The notes beneath the pieces were generated by a model. It saw nothing but the letters and a program-made list of their open reading frames with translations, was not told the origin of the DNA and did not search any database. 64,000 nt of DNA from DATKHR01 sp036557365 (GTDB taxonomy: Bacteria; Acidobacteriota; Vicinamibacteria; Vicinamibacterales; CAVVIG01): NCBI GenBank assembly GCA_036557365.1, contig DATBHR010000040.1:25135-89134 (forward strand), written 5' to 3'. The position numbers and the translations under genes are program-made. How positions within the stretch are numbered: the stretch's first letter is position 1; each line of letters starts with the position of its first letter. This document shows, one piece after another, positions 30,835 to 38,642 of the stretch.

Positions 30835-31659
30835 ATGAACTTCGATGACGAGCTCAGGCGTGTGGTCGACGCCGCTGTTCACGAGCTTCGCACGCTAGCT
30901 GCCGCCGCCCAGAAAGACGCCCACCAAGAGGGACTCGATAAAGGAAAGCTGCAGGCCCTCGACGAGGGCCGCAGCCTCGGCCGCGAACAGGGACGTGCCG
31001 AAGGTGTCGCGCAAGGCCGAGCCGAGGGTATCGTGCAGGGCCGTTCGGAAGGTTTCGCCCAGGGTCACAACGAAGGACTGGAGCGAGGACGCGTCGAGGG
31101 TGTCGAGCAAGGCCGGTCGGAAGGGAAAGACGAGGCGTACGCGGATCACGCGGAGAGCCGCGCTCGTCTCGTGCTCGCCATGCGCGCGCTCGATGCGGCG
31201 GGCACGCTGAACCAGGTGCTCGACACGCTGCTGGACAGTGCGGGCCGCGAAGCCGGCCATGCTTCGATTCTGATGGTCCACGGCGATCAGCTGACGGGCT
31301 GGCGTTCCACTGCGGACGAACATCGCACGTTGCCCTCGTCAGTGAACGCTGCGGACGCTACCGTCATTCGCGAAGCCGTGCAGTCAAAGATGCCAGTCGG
31401 TGACGCGTTTCCCATCACGCTGCTCGGCGACGTCGTCGCCGTTCTCTCGATCGCGGCGCCGACGGATTCTGGCGATACGACCGCAGACGACGCCACGACC
31501 GAAATCGTGGAAATGCTCGTCAGCCACGCGGCGCGCTGTCTCGAGCGCCTCACGGTCCTGAAAGCGGCGCACGCGTTGACCAATCAGCCCGCGAATCCGC
31601 CGGCGACGCTCCGGAGCGGCGACACCGGTTCGTCTGCGCGGCGGCACGCGACGACATGA
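30835..31659 (+). CDS. FliH-like helical-repeat protein with C-terminal GAF-like domain
   Basis: A 274-aa cytoplasmic protein. Residues ~1-48 are helical. Residues 49-96 are six exact 8-residue units of the type G-x-x-Q-G-R-x-E (GREQGRAE, GVAQGRAE, GIVQGRSE, ...), encoded by 24-bp tandem repeats. GxxxG-rich runs like this are known in the N-terminal helix of FliH/YscL stator-like proteins. The second half (RLVLAMRALDAAGTLNQVLDTLLDSAGREAGHASILMV ... VAVLSIAAP ... EIVEMLVSHAARCLERLTVL) resembles a GAF domain. The ATG at 30835 lies 15 nt after a perfect TATAAT (30814-30819) without a good -35 box. The stop overlaps the next ATG as ATGA, coupling it to the lytic transglycosylase. Confidence 0.75.
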   Translation: MNFDDELRRVVDAAVHELRTLAAAAQKDAHQEGLDKGKLQALDEGRSLGREQGRAEGVAQGRAEGIVQGRSEGFAQGHNEGLERGRVEGVEQGRSEGKDEAYADHAESRARLVLAMRALDAAGTLNQVLDTLLDSAGREAGHASILMVHGDQLTGWRSTADEHRTLPSSVNAADATVIREAVQSKMPVGDAFPITLLGDVVAVLSIAAPTDSGDTTADDATTEIVEMLVSHAARCLERLTVLKAAHALTNQPANPPATLRSGDTGSSARRHATT

Positions 31660-34037
31660 CGTCATCGCGTCTGCTGGTGCGCACGCTGATCGCGACAACG
31701 CTGCTCCCGGCGATGCTCGCCGCGCAGCAGGCGACGAATCCGCCAGCGGCCGCGCCCGACCAGACGGCGACGGCCGGTGTGGCGACGGGCGAGCCCGCCG
31801 GCTCCGTCCCTGCACCGGGCCGCGGCCTGCAGGCCACGAATCATCCGGTCCTTCCCGCCAAGCTCTCGGAGTACTGGCTCGTTCCGACGGTTGACGATGC
31901 GCGCGCGGCGAAGAGCGGGACGATGCCGCAGTTCGCGGAAGCGGTGAAGCTCGAAGTCGACGGCAACTTCGCGAAGGCGTTGCCCATCCTCGCGCAGCCG
32001 TCGATGCAGCAGGGACCGCTCGGTCATTACGCGCAGTACTATCAGGGCCTCGCGGAGCTCCGTCTCGGACGCCCGGGTGATGCGAATCAGACATTCGAAG
32101 CGCTGACGGCGAAGCAGCCCGTCGGCTACCTCGTCGAAGGTCTCACGCTGCGGCACGCGGAGGCGGAAGAAGCGCTGGGAAATCTCGACACCGCCATCGA
32201 CATTTACGATCGACTCTCGAAGACGAAGACGACCGCGCCGGACGACATCCTGATGCGGCTCGCGCACACGGCCCGGTCCGCCGGCCGCGTGGACAAGGCC
32301 GTCGAAGCGTACTCCCGCGTCATCTACGAGTTCCCCTTCAGCGACGCGTCGCTCGCCGCGGCGACAGAGCTCGACGGACTGCCGGTTCCGGCCCTGACGG
32401 GCGGCAGCCCGCGGTACAAACTGGAGCTCGGTCGTGCGGAGCGGCTGTTCGGTGCCAAGCGGTACACGGCCGCGCGTCCGATCTTCGAGCGGCTGCGACG
32501 CGATGCCGCACCCGACGACAGGGAAGTCATCGATCTCCGGCTCGCCGAATGCGACTACTTCATGAAGCACGCGCGCGCTGCGCGCGATGGCGTCCGCCCG
32601 TACATCGACAAGGCGTCGCGACAGGGAGAAGCGCTGTACTTCTACGCCATCGCGTCGCGCGACAGCGGTGACAGCGGCGAATACCTGCGCGTCATCCGGC
32701 GTGTCGCCGATGAATTCCCGAACCAGACCTGGTCGGAAGAAGCGCTCAACAATCTCGCGACCTACTACATCATCCAGAACGACGACGAGCAGGCCGATGC
32801 GACGTTCCGCGAGATGTACGAGAAGTACCCGACCGGTCACTACGCCGAGCGCGCCGCGTGGAAAATCGGCTGGTGGGCGTACAAGAACGATCGATACGCC
32901 GGAACGATCAGCGCGTTCGAATCCGCGGCGACGAATTTTCCGCGCTCGGACTATCGTCCGTCGTGGTTGTACTGGTCGGCGCGCGCGCACGAGGCGCTCA
33001 AGGAACAGCCCGTCGCCGACGCGCGCTTCACGCTGCTCGTCACCGACTATCTGAACAGCTATTACGGACGCCTCGCCGCCGCGCGCCTGCGCGAGCGCGG
33101 CCTTGCCGTTCCCCAGCGCCGGCTCATCGTCGATCCGGCGACGGTGGACGAAGGCACGCTGTTGCCGTACGCGCCGCCGCCGAACTCGCCGATCGTGCGC
33201 GCGCTGCTGTCGCTCGGCCTCTACGATCAGGCGCTCGACGAGCTGCGCTTCGCGCAAAAAGCGTGGGGCGACTCGTCACCGATCCAGGCAACCTTCGGCT
33301 GGATTTATAACCAGCGCGGCGATCTGCGCGCCGGCATCAACGCGATGAAGCGCGCGTATCCACAATATCTCGCGGCCGGCGGCGAGCAGATCCCGGCGCC
33401 GCTCCTGCGCGTCCGCTTCCCGGTCAACTACTGGCCGCAGATTCAGAAGTACTCGACCGAGCACGGCCTCGATCCGTACATGATGGCCGCCCTCATCTCG
33501 CAGGAATCGAACTTCACGGCCGACATCAAGTCGCGCGCGAATGCATACGGCCTGATGCAGCTTTTGCCGTCAACCGGACGTCAATACGCGAAGACCCTGA
33601 GCCCGCCGAGGAGATTCAGCCTCAGCCTGCTCACGAGCGCCGATACGAACCTGCGGATGGGCACGGCCTACTTCGCGGACCTCGTCAAGCAGTTCGGCAG
33701 CGCGCACTACGCGCTCGCGACGTACAACGCCGGCCCGAATCGCGTGACGCGATGGATGTCCGAGCGGCCCGGCGTGGCGCGCGACGAATTCATCGACGAC
33801 ATCCCGTTCCCCGAGACGCAGGACTACGTCAAGAAGATCATCGGACAGGCGGAAGACTACCGCCGCGTGTATGGCCCGGGAGCGCCCGCCGACGCGGACC
33901 TCGACGTCGTGAAGCCGGCGGTCGCGAGCGGCGCGCCAGCGTCCGCGACGTCTCAGAAAGACACCTCGAAGTCCAAGAGCTCGTCGTCGAAGAAGAGCTC
34001 GTCGAAATCGACGAAGAAAAAGACGCCGAAAGCGTAG
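31656..34037 (+). CDS. Soluble lytic murein transglycosylase (Slt70-like) with TPR-type repeats
   Basis: A 793-aa exported protein with signal RLLVRTLIATTLLPAMLAAQ. A long alpha-helical solenoid of TPR-like units (~70-580; for example FAKALPILAQP, AIDIYDRLSKTK, KAVEAYSRVIYEFPFSDASL, YAGTISAFESAATNFPRSD) precedes the goose-lysozyme-like SLT domain. The catalytic glutamate is E616 in ALISQESNFTADIKSRANAYGLMQLLPSTG; TAYFADLVKQFG and ALATYNAGPNRVTRW follow. It cleaves peptidoglycan between MurNAc and GlcNAc, forming 1,6-anhydro ends. The final ~25 residues are a Ser/Lys-rich tail (SKSKSSSSKKSSSKSTKKK), unusual and possibly wall- or DNA-binding. Translationally coupled to the FliH/GAF-like gene. 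Confidence 0.92.
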   Translation: MTSSRLLVRTLIATTLLPAMLAAQQATNPPAAAPDQTATAGVATGEPAGSVPAPGRGLQATNHPVLPAKLSEYWLVPTVDDARAAKSGTMPQFAEAVKLEVDGNFAKALPILAQPSMQQGPLGHYAQYYQGLAELRLGRPGDANQTFEALTAKQPVGYLVEGLTLRHAEAEEALGNLDTAIDIYDRLSKTKTTAPDDILMRLAHTARSAGRVDKAVEAYSRVIYEFPFSDASLAAATELDGLPVPALTGGSPRYKLELGRAERLFGAKRYTAARPIFERLRRDAAPDDREVIDLRLAECDYFMKHARAARDGVRPYIDKASRQGEALYFYAIASRDSGDSGEYLRVIRRVADEFPNQTWSEEALNNLATYYIIQNDDEQADATFREMYEKYPTGHYAERAAWKIGWWAYKNDRYAGTISAFESAATNFPRSDYRPSWLYWSARAHEALKEQPVADARFTLLVTDYLNSYYGRLAAARLRERGLAVPQRRLIVDPATVDEGTLLPYAPPPNSPIVRALLSLGLYDQALDELRFAQKAWGDSSPIQATFGWIYNQRGDLRAGINAMKRAYPQYLAAGGEQIPAPLLRVRFPVNYWPQIQKYSTEHGLDPYMMAALISQESNFTADIKSRANAYGLMQLLPSTGRQYAKTLSPPRRFSLSLLTSADTNLRMGTAYFADLVKQFGSAHYALATYNAGPNRVTRWMSERPGVARDEFIDDIPFPETQDYVKKIIGQAEDYRRVYGPGAPADADLDVVKPAVASGAPASATSQKDTSKSKSSSSKKSSSKSTKKKTPKA

Positions 34038-34104
34038 CGTTCCGGCCTTCATATTTCCTCCACAATCGGCTCCCACACTGGTCTCAGCTCGGAAGGAGGC
34101 AGTG

Positions 34105-34452
34105 ATGGGTCCACGTAGATGGTTCGTTGCGGTGTCGGTGGTGCTGGCCACCGTTGTGATCGGCGTGTTCGCGTATCAGGCGGGCCTTGCGCAGGGAGCG
34201 GCCAGCGCGGCTGCGGCGGCCGGCACGCTTCCGCCATACGCGTACGCCTGGGGATGGCATCGTCCGTGGGGATTCGGATTCGGGTTCCCGATGCTGTTCA
34301 TCCTCTTCTTCTGGTTCGTACTGCTGCGCGGCTTGTTCTGGGGCCCCTGGCACCGCCGGCGGTGGTATTACTACGGTGACGTGCCGCGGACGTTCGACGA
34401 CTGGCATCGGCGCGCGCACGAGCGAATGAGCGCTGACGCGCCGAAGAGCTGA
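34105..34452 (+). CDS. Small membrane protein (cofactor-less, unknown)
   Basis: A 115-aa protein. TM1 is RWFVAVSVVLATVVIGVFAYQAG. A Gly/Trp/aromatic loop (YAYAWGWHRPWGFGFGF) leads to TM2 (MLFILFFWFVLLRGLFWG) and a basic, aromatic tail (WHRRRWYYYGDVPRTFDDWHRRAHERMSAD). The ATG at 34105 follows GGAAGGAGG by ~6 nt. It is 26 bp upstream of the response regulator and probably in the same transcript. Similar small proteins often precede CpxR/OmpR-like two-component genes and may be envelope sensors or accessory subunits; that is inference. Confidence 0.75.
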   Translation: MGPRRWFVAVSVVLATVVIGVFAYQAGLAQGAASAAAAAGTLPPYAYAWGWHRPWGFGFGFPMLFILFFWFVLLRGLFWGPWHRRRWYYYGDVPRTFDDWHRRAHERMSADAPKS

Positions 34453-34478
34453 CCGATCGCGGTGCGGTCCCGAACCGC

Positions 34479-35150
34479 ATGCACACCGTCCTCATCGTCG
34501 ACGACGAGCCGCGCATCGCCGCGATCGCACGCGACTACCTTCGGCACGCCGGCTTCGATGTCGTGACGGCGGCGACGGGGCGCGAGGCGCTCGAGCGCGT
34601 GCGCGCCAGCCGTCCGTCGCTGGTGGTCCTCGATCTCCGGCTGCCGGACATGGACGGGATGCACGTCGCACGTGAGCTGCGGCGAAGCTCCGATGTTCCG
34701 ATCGTGATGCTGACGGCGCGGGCCGAGGAATCCGATCGTCTCCTCGGCCTCGACGCCGGCGCCGACGACTACATCGTCAAGCCGTTCAGCCCGCGTGAGC
34801 TCGTCGCGCGAGTGCGCGCGGTGCTGCGGCGGTCGGCGGCGCCGCACGACGGTCTCAGGCTCGGCGATCTGTCGCTCGATCGGGAGCGGCTGATCGTCGA
34901 GCGCGGGCGCGAACGCGTGACGCTGACGGCGACCGAGTTTCAGCTGCTGGCGACGCTGGCCGCACAACCAGGACGCCTGTTCACGCGCGCGCAGCTCCTC
35001 GACGCGATTCGCGGCGACGAGGCGGAGGCCTTCGATCGCGCCATCGACGCCCACATCAAGAACATCCGCCGGAAAATCGAGCCCGATCCACGGAATCCTC
35101 GCTACGTGCTGACGGTCTACGGCGTCGGCTACAAGGCGGCCGACGAATGA
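34479..35150 (+). CDS. OmpR/PhoB-family response regulator
   Basis: A 223-aa protein. The receiver domain (MHTVLIVDDEPRIAAIARDYLRHAGF) has phosphoacceptor D52 in LVVLDLRLPDMDG, the switch Thr in VIMLTAR and the Lys in DDYIVKPFSPREL. A winged-helix DNA-binding domain follows, containing LTATEFQLLATLAAQPGRLFTRAQLLDAI and RAIDAHIKNIRRKIEPDPRNPRYVLTVYGVGYK. It should be phosphorylated by the kinase encoded immediately downstream (ATGA overlap). Target genes are unknown; the small membrane protein upstream is a likely operon member. Confidence 0.95.
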   Translation: MHTVLIVDDEPRIAAIARDYLRHAGFDVVTAATGREALERVRASRPSLVVLDLRLPDMDGMHVARELRRSSDVPIVMLTARAEESDRLLGLDAGADDYIVKPFSPRELVARVRAVLRRSAAPHDGLRLGDLSLDRERLIVERGRERVTLTATEFQLLATLAAQPGRLFTRAQLLDAIRGDEAEAFDRAIDAHIKNIRRKIEPDPRNPRYVLTVYGVGYKAADE

Positions 35151-36253
35151 CGTGGTACCGGCCGCCGCGTCACGCGCCGCCGTGGTGGCCGGAAGGCGAG
35201 GCGTGGCCGCCGCGCGATGCGCGGCACCGCTGGCGCCGCCGCCGCGCGCGATTCGTCGGCCGACTCGCGTTGATCCTGAGCGCCGTCTGGATCTTCGCAT
35301 CGATCGGCGCGGTGACCGTCGTCTCGCGCGTCGCTCGACATGTGCGAGGCGAGTGGATGTCCGGCGACGGGTCGGCGTTCGTCGTGTTCGCGCTTCTGGC
35401 GACGATGGTCGCGTTCGTGGTGATTCTGCGGCGCGTCGGATCGCCCGTGAGCGAGCTGGTCGGCGCCGCGCATCGCATCGCGGACGGCGATTTCACGACG
35501 CGCGTCTCGCAGCACGGGCCGCCGAGCGTGCGCGTCGTGAGCACCGCGTTCAACGACATGGCCGAGCGGCTGGCGCAGCAGGAGCGTCAACGCCGCGATC
35601 TCATGTCGGAGATCGCGCACGAGCTGCGGACGCCGTTGAGCGTCGTCCAGGGACGGCTCGAAGGGATCATCGACGGCGTCTATGCGCGCGACAACGCGGA
35701 GCTGCAGCCGCTTCTGGACGAGACGCGTGTCCTCGCACGATTGATCGACGACCTGCGGACGCTGGCCAACGCCGAGAGCGGCGTCCTGACGCTTCAGCGC
35801 GAGCCGACGGATGTCACGATGCTGATCCACGATGCCGTGACGACCGCGCGCGCAGACGCCGAGGCCGACGTCACGATCGACGTCGACGCTGCGGACCTGC
35901 CGGTCGTGAGCCTCGATCCCGTGCGGATGCGTCAGGTGCTCGTGAACCTCCTGACGAATGCGATAAGGCATGGCGGCTCTGGCAAGCCGGTTCGCGTCGA
36001 AGCGCGCGTCGACAAACAGATGCTGACGATCAAGGTCGCCGACGCGGGGAAGGGCATTCCTGCCGCCGATCTCCCGCGGGTCTTCGATCGCTTCTACAAG
36101 GGCGGCGACTCGCGCGGATCCGGGCTGGGCCTGACGATTGCGAAGAGCCTCGTGCGCGCCCACGGCGGCGACATCCGCGCTGAAAGCGCGATCGGAGCGG
36201 GCACGACGATCGTCGTCACGCTGCCGATCGAATCTGCCGCCGAGTCGCGGTGA
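35147..36253 (+). CDS. Sensor histidine kinase (HAMP type)
   Basis: A 368-aa membrane kinase. Two hydrophobic segments (FVGRLALILSAVWIFASIGAVTVV and FVVFALLATMVAFVVIL) flank a very short periplasmic loop (~25 residues), so it may sense membrane or partner-protein cues rather than a large ligand. A HAMP domain (VSELVGAAHRIADGDFTTRVSQHG) follows. The HisKA domain has H158 in EIAHELRTPLSVVQGRLEG. The HATPase domain shows VLVNLLTNAIRHG, DAGKGIPAADLPRVFDRFYKG and GSGLGLTIAKSLVRAHGG. Partner of the preceding response regulator. Confidence 0.95.
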   Translation: MTWYRPPRHAPPWWPEGEAWPPRDARHRWRRRRARFVGRLALILSAVWIFASIGAVTVVSRVARHVRGEWMSGDGSAFVVFALLATMVAFVVILRRVGSPVSELVGAAHRIADGDFTTRVSQHGPPSVRVVSTAFNDMAERLAQQERQRRDLMSEIAHELRTPLSVVQGRLEGIIDGVYARDNAELQPLLDETRVLARLIDDLRTLANAESGVLTLQREPTDVTMLIHDAVTTARADAEADVTIDVDAADLPVVSLDPVRMRQVLVNLLTNAIRHGGSGKPVRVEARVDKQMLTIKVADAGKGIPAADLPRVFDRFYKGGDSRGSGLGLTIAKSLVRAHGGDIRAESAIGAGTTIVVTLPIESAAESR

Positions 36254-36306
36254 AGGCCGCCAGGCGTCAGGAGTAGACTAGGCAGACATCGAGTGCATTG
36301 ATTGCC

Positions 36307-37497
36307 ATGTCCAAGCTGACCGGTTCGAAGAAGGCGACGCAGTTCACGGAGTCGGTCATCCGCGAGATGACCCGGCTGAACCACATGTACGGCGGCGTGA
36401 ATCTCTCGCAGGGATTTCCGGATTTTCCCGCGCCGGCGCCGATCAAGGATGCCGCGTGCGCGGCGATTCAGGCCGACGTCAACCAGTACGCGGTCACGTG
36501 GGGCGCGCGTCCGCTGCGTGAAGCCGTCGCGCGCGAGTTCACGCGCCGCTACGGGTTGTCGATCGTGCCCGACGAGCAGGTGACCGTCTGCTGCGGATCG
36601 ACCGAAGCGATGATGTCCACGATGATGGCGATCATCGATCCGGGCGACGAGGTCGTCATCTTCGAACCGTTCTACGAGAACTACGGTCCCGATGCGATCC
36701 TCTCAGGCGCGACGCCGCGCTACGTGACCCTTCGCGAGCCCGACTGGTCGTTCGACCCGCAGGAGCTGGCCGCGGCCTTCAACAACAAGACGAAGGCCAT
36801 CATTATTAATACGCCGAACAACCCCACCGGCAAGGTCTTCACGCGCGACGAGCTCGAGACGATTGCCGCGCTCTGCCGCAAGTGGGATGCGGTCGCCATC
36901 TCCGACGAGATTTACGAGCACATCATCTACGACGGCCACCGGCACATTCCGATTGCGACCATCGAGGGGATGGCCGATCGCACGATCACGATCAACGGCT
37001 TGTCGAAGACCTACAGCGTGACCGGATGGCGCGTCGGCTGGACCATTTCGCCGCCGTCGTTGACCGGCGCCATCCGCAAGGTCCACGACTTTCTGACGGT
37101 GGGTGCCGCCGCGCCGCTCCAGGAAGCCGGCGCCGTCGCGCTCGGTCTGGCCGACGATTACTACACGAAGCTCGCGGCCAACTATCAAAGCCGCCGCGAC
37201 GTGCTGCTCGACATCCTCGGGCGCCATCGCTTCACGGTGTACAAGCCGTACGGCGCGTACTACATCATGACCGACATCGGCGCGTTCGGGTTTGCGGACG
37301 ATGTCGAGTTCGCGCGGTTTTTGGTGAAGGACGTCGGCGTCGCGGCCGTGCCGGGCAGCAGCTTCTACAAGACGCCTGGCGCCGGCAAGACGAAGCTGCG
37401 CTTCTGCTTCTGCAAGAAAGACGAAACGCTCGCGGAGGCGGAGAAGAGGCTCTCAACGCTCAACGCGCAACTGTCAACGCTCAACATCAGTGCCTGA
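36307..37497 (+). CDS. Class I/II PLP aminotransferase (aspartate/kynurenine/methionine aminotransferase type)
   Basis: A 396-aa cytosolic aminotransferase with NLSQGFPDFPAPAPIKDAA, NQYAVTWGARPLREAV, INTPNNPTGKVFTRDEL, ISDEIYEHIIYDG, PLP lysine K234 in INGLSKTYSVTGWRVGW and LRFCFCKKDETLAEA. The profile is of the class I branch that includes methionine, kynurenine and aromatic aminotransferases; the amino donor is not decidable. The last ~18 codons (STLNAQLSTLNISA) are written by the TCAACGCTCAAC-type repeat that fills the convergent gap, so the native C-terminus has been extended. Start ATG 36307; TAGACT ~30 nt upstream is a possible -10. Confidence 0.88.
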   Translation: MSKLTGSKKATQFTESVIREMTRLNHMYGGVNLSQGFPDFPAPAPIKDAACAAIQADVNQYAVTWGARPLREAVAREFTRRYGLSIVPDEQVTVCCGSTEAMMSTMMAIIDPGDEVVIFEPFYENYGPDAILSGATPRYVTLREPDWSFDPQELAAAFNNKTKAIIINTPNNPTGKVFTRDELETIAALCRKWDAVAISDEIYEHIIYDGHRHIPIATIEGMADRTITINGLSKTYSVTGWRVGWTISPPSLTGAIRKVHDFLTVGAAAPLQEAGAVALGLADDYYTKLAANYQSRRDVLLDILGRHRFTVYKPYGAYYIMTDIGAFGFADDVEFARFLVKDVGVAAVPGSSFYKTPGAGKTKLRFCFCKKDETLAEAEKRLSTLNAQLSTLNISA

Positions 37498-37559
37498 ACG
37501 TTGACAGTTGAACGTTGACAGTTGAGCGTTGAAAGTTGAGCGTTGACAGTTGAGCGTTG
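37449..37559. repeat. Inverted array of GTTGA-type short repeats between convergent genes
   Basis: The left part (37449-37486) repeats TCAACGCTCAAC on the plus strand. The right part (37495-37559) repeats GTTGACAGTTGAGC, its reverse complement. Together they form a long imperfect hairpin centred near 37490. The left arm encodes the end of the aminotransferase; the right arm ends directly at the stop codon of the barrel gene. It could work as a bidirectional terminator. Confidence 0.75.
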
Positions 37560-38393
37560 TCAGTATCTGGCAATCAGTCCGAAGTAGATTCCCTTCAGCG
37601 TGAACGCCCCGGTGTCCTGTTTGGCGAGAAACCCGACGTCGACCGATCGGTAGCCGCCCTGCACGCCGAAATTCTTCACGAAGTTCACGGTGCCGTAGAT
37701 GTTCAGGTCGGTGTAGTGGCCTGAGTAGTTGTTGAGCACCGTGGGCAGCTTGAACAGCGTCAACTCGCCGGTGATGGCCACCATCGGGATGAAGTAGTAC
37801 CGGCCGACTCCGCCGATCGCCGGAATCGGCGCCTTGGCGTGCGTGAATTCGTTGACGACCGGGCTCGCCAGGTCCACGGTCACGTCCGTGAATTTGGCTT
37901 CCGCAATGAAACCGGCGAAGCCGCTGTTGCTTCGGAAGAAGTCCCACTCGTATCCGAACCGATAGGTTTTCCACTCCAGCGAAGAGTTCACCGGCAGGCC
38001 GACGTCGTAGCGCTGCCCGTTGAAGTCTATCGTCCGCCGCAGCGTCGAGCTCGCCTCGAAGTCGATCGGCAGGTACTGGAAGCGAATCTTGTGCGCCGGC
38101 GCGGGACGGAACGTGACGTTGAACTCGGTGAGCCGCTGGTCGACGAAGCCCAGGTCGGTCTTCGCGTTGATGCTCGTCCCCGGGATGCCGGCCAGCGCGC
38201 CGCTGCCCGAGCTTGCGACGGTCATGTCCGACGTCGGTCCCCAGAAATTGAGGCCGCCCTCGATATGGAAATCCTCGCCGAGCGCGGTCTCGCCCGTGGG
38301 GCGCGGCTGATACTGCGCATACGCAGGGGTGCCGGCGAACACGAAGAGAAGTGCGCCCAGCCAGGCGTACAAGGCAACAGACAAACGAATCAT
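37560..38393 (-). CDS. Outer-membrane beta-barrel protein of unknown function
   Basis: A 277-aa protein with a signal peptide (LSVALYAWLGALLFVFAGTPAYAQ). The body alternates hydrophobic and polar residues in strand-like runs, for example HIEGGLNFWGP, RLTEFNVTFRPAPAHKIRFQYLPIDFEAS, EWKTYRFGYEWDFF and FAGFIAEAKFTDVTVDL. The last residues are LKGIYFGLIARY, ending in an aromatic residue. This is the look of a small 8-12-stranded barrel. No family name or ligand can be assigned. Its upstream region is divergent from the paired HisC-like genes. Confidence 0.75.
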   Translation of the reverse strand: MIRLSVALYAWLGALLFVFAGTPAYAQYQPRPTGETALGEDFHIEGGLNFWGPTSDMTVASSGSGALAGIPGTSINAKTDLGFVDQRLTEFNVTFRPAPAHKIRFQYLPIDFEASSTLRRTIDFNGQRYDVGLPVNSSLEWKTYRFGYEWDFFRSNSGFAGFIAEAKFTDVTVDLASPVVNEFTHAKAPIPAIGGVGRYYFIPMVAITGELTLFKLPTVLNNYSGHYTDLNIYGTVNFVKNFGVQGGYRSVDVGFLAKQDTGAFTLKGIYFGLIARY

Positions 38394-38538
38394 GATGACG
38401 TGCTCCGAAAGTTGACGCTTACGATTTCTCGCCGGCTGGGATGGCGAGCGGTCGATCGGGAAGGCGTCGTGAGGATATCACAGCAGATGTCTCCGTATGT
38501 AATTCTTTCGGCTGAACTTCTGCTGTTCTACAGGCTCG

Positions 38539-38568
38539 TTGACACCCCCTTTATCGGGGGCGTAGAAT
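38539..38568 (+). promoter_or_regulatory. Strong promoter with palindromic spacer upstream of the HisC-like pair
   Basis: TTGACA (38539-38544), 18-nt spacer and TAGAAT (38563-38568). The spacer contains CCCCC (38545-38549) and GGGGG (38556-38560), a perfect inverted repeat with a 6-nt centre (TTTATC). It is placed exactly where a repressor or a MerR-like activator would sit. The distance to the ATG at 38643 is 74 bp. Confidence 0.65.
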
Positions 38569-38642
38569 CGCCGAGATTTGGTCCGTCCACAATATTCGAC
38601 GCCTTCCACCAAAGGTCGCTGTCGTTGAAGAAGGGAGTCCCC

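Noticed and set aside
37449..37559. CRISPR-like array
   Set aside because: The units are contiguous degenerate 7-14-mers with no unique spacers, and no cas genes are present. The same applies to the G-rich arrays at 47876, 50957, 56034, 56519 and 60893.
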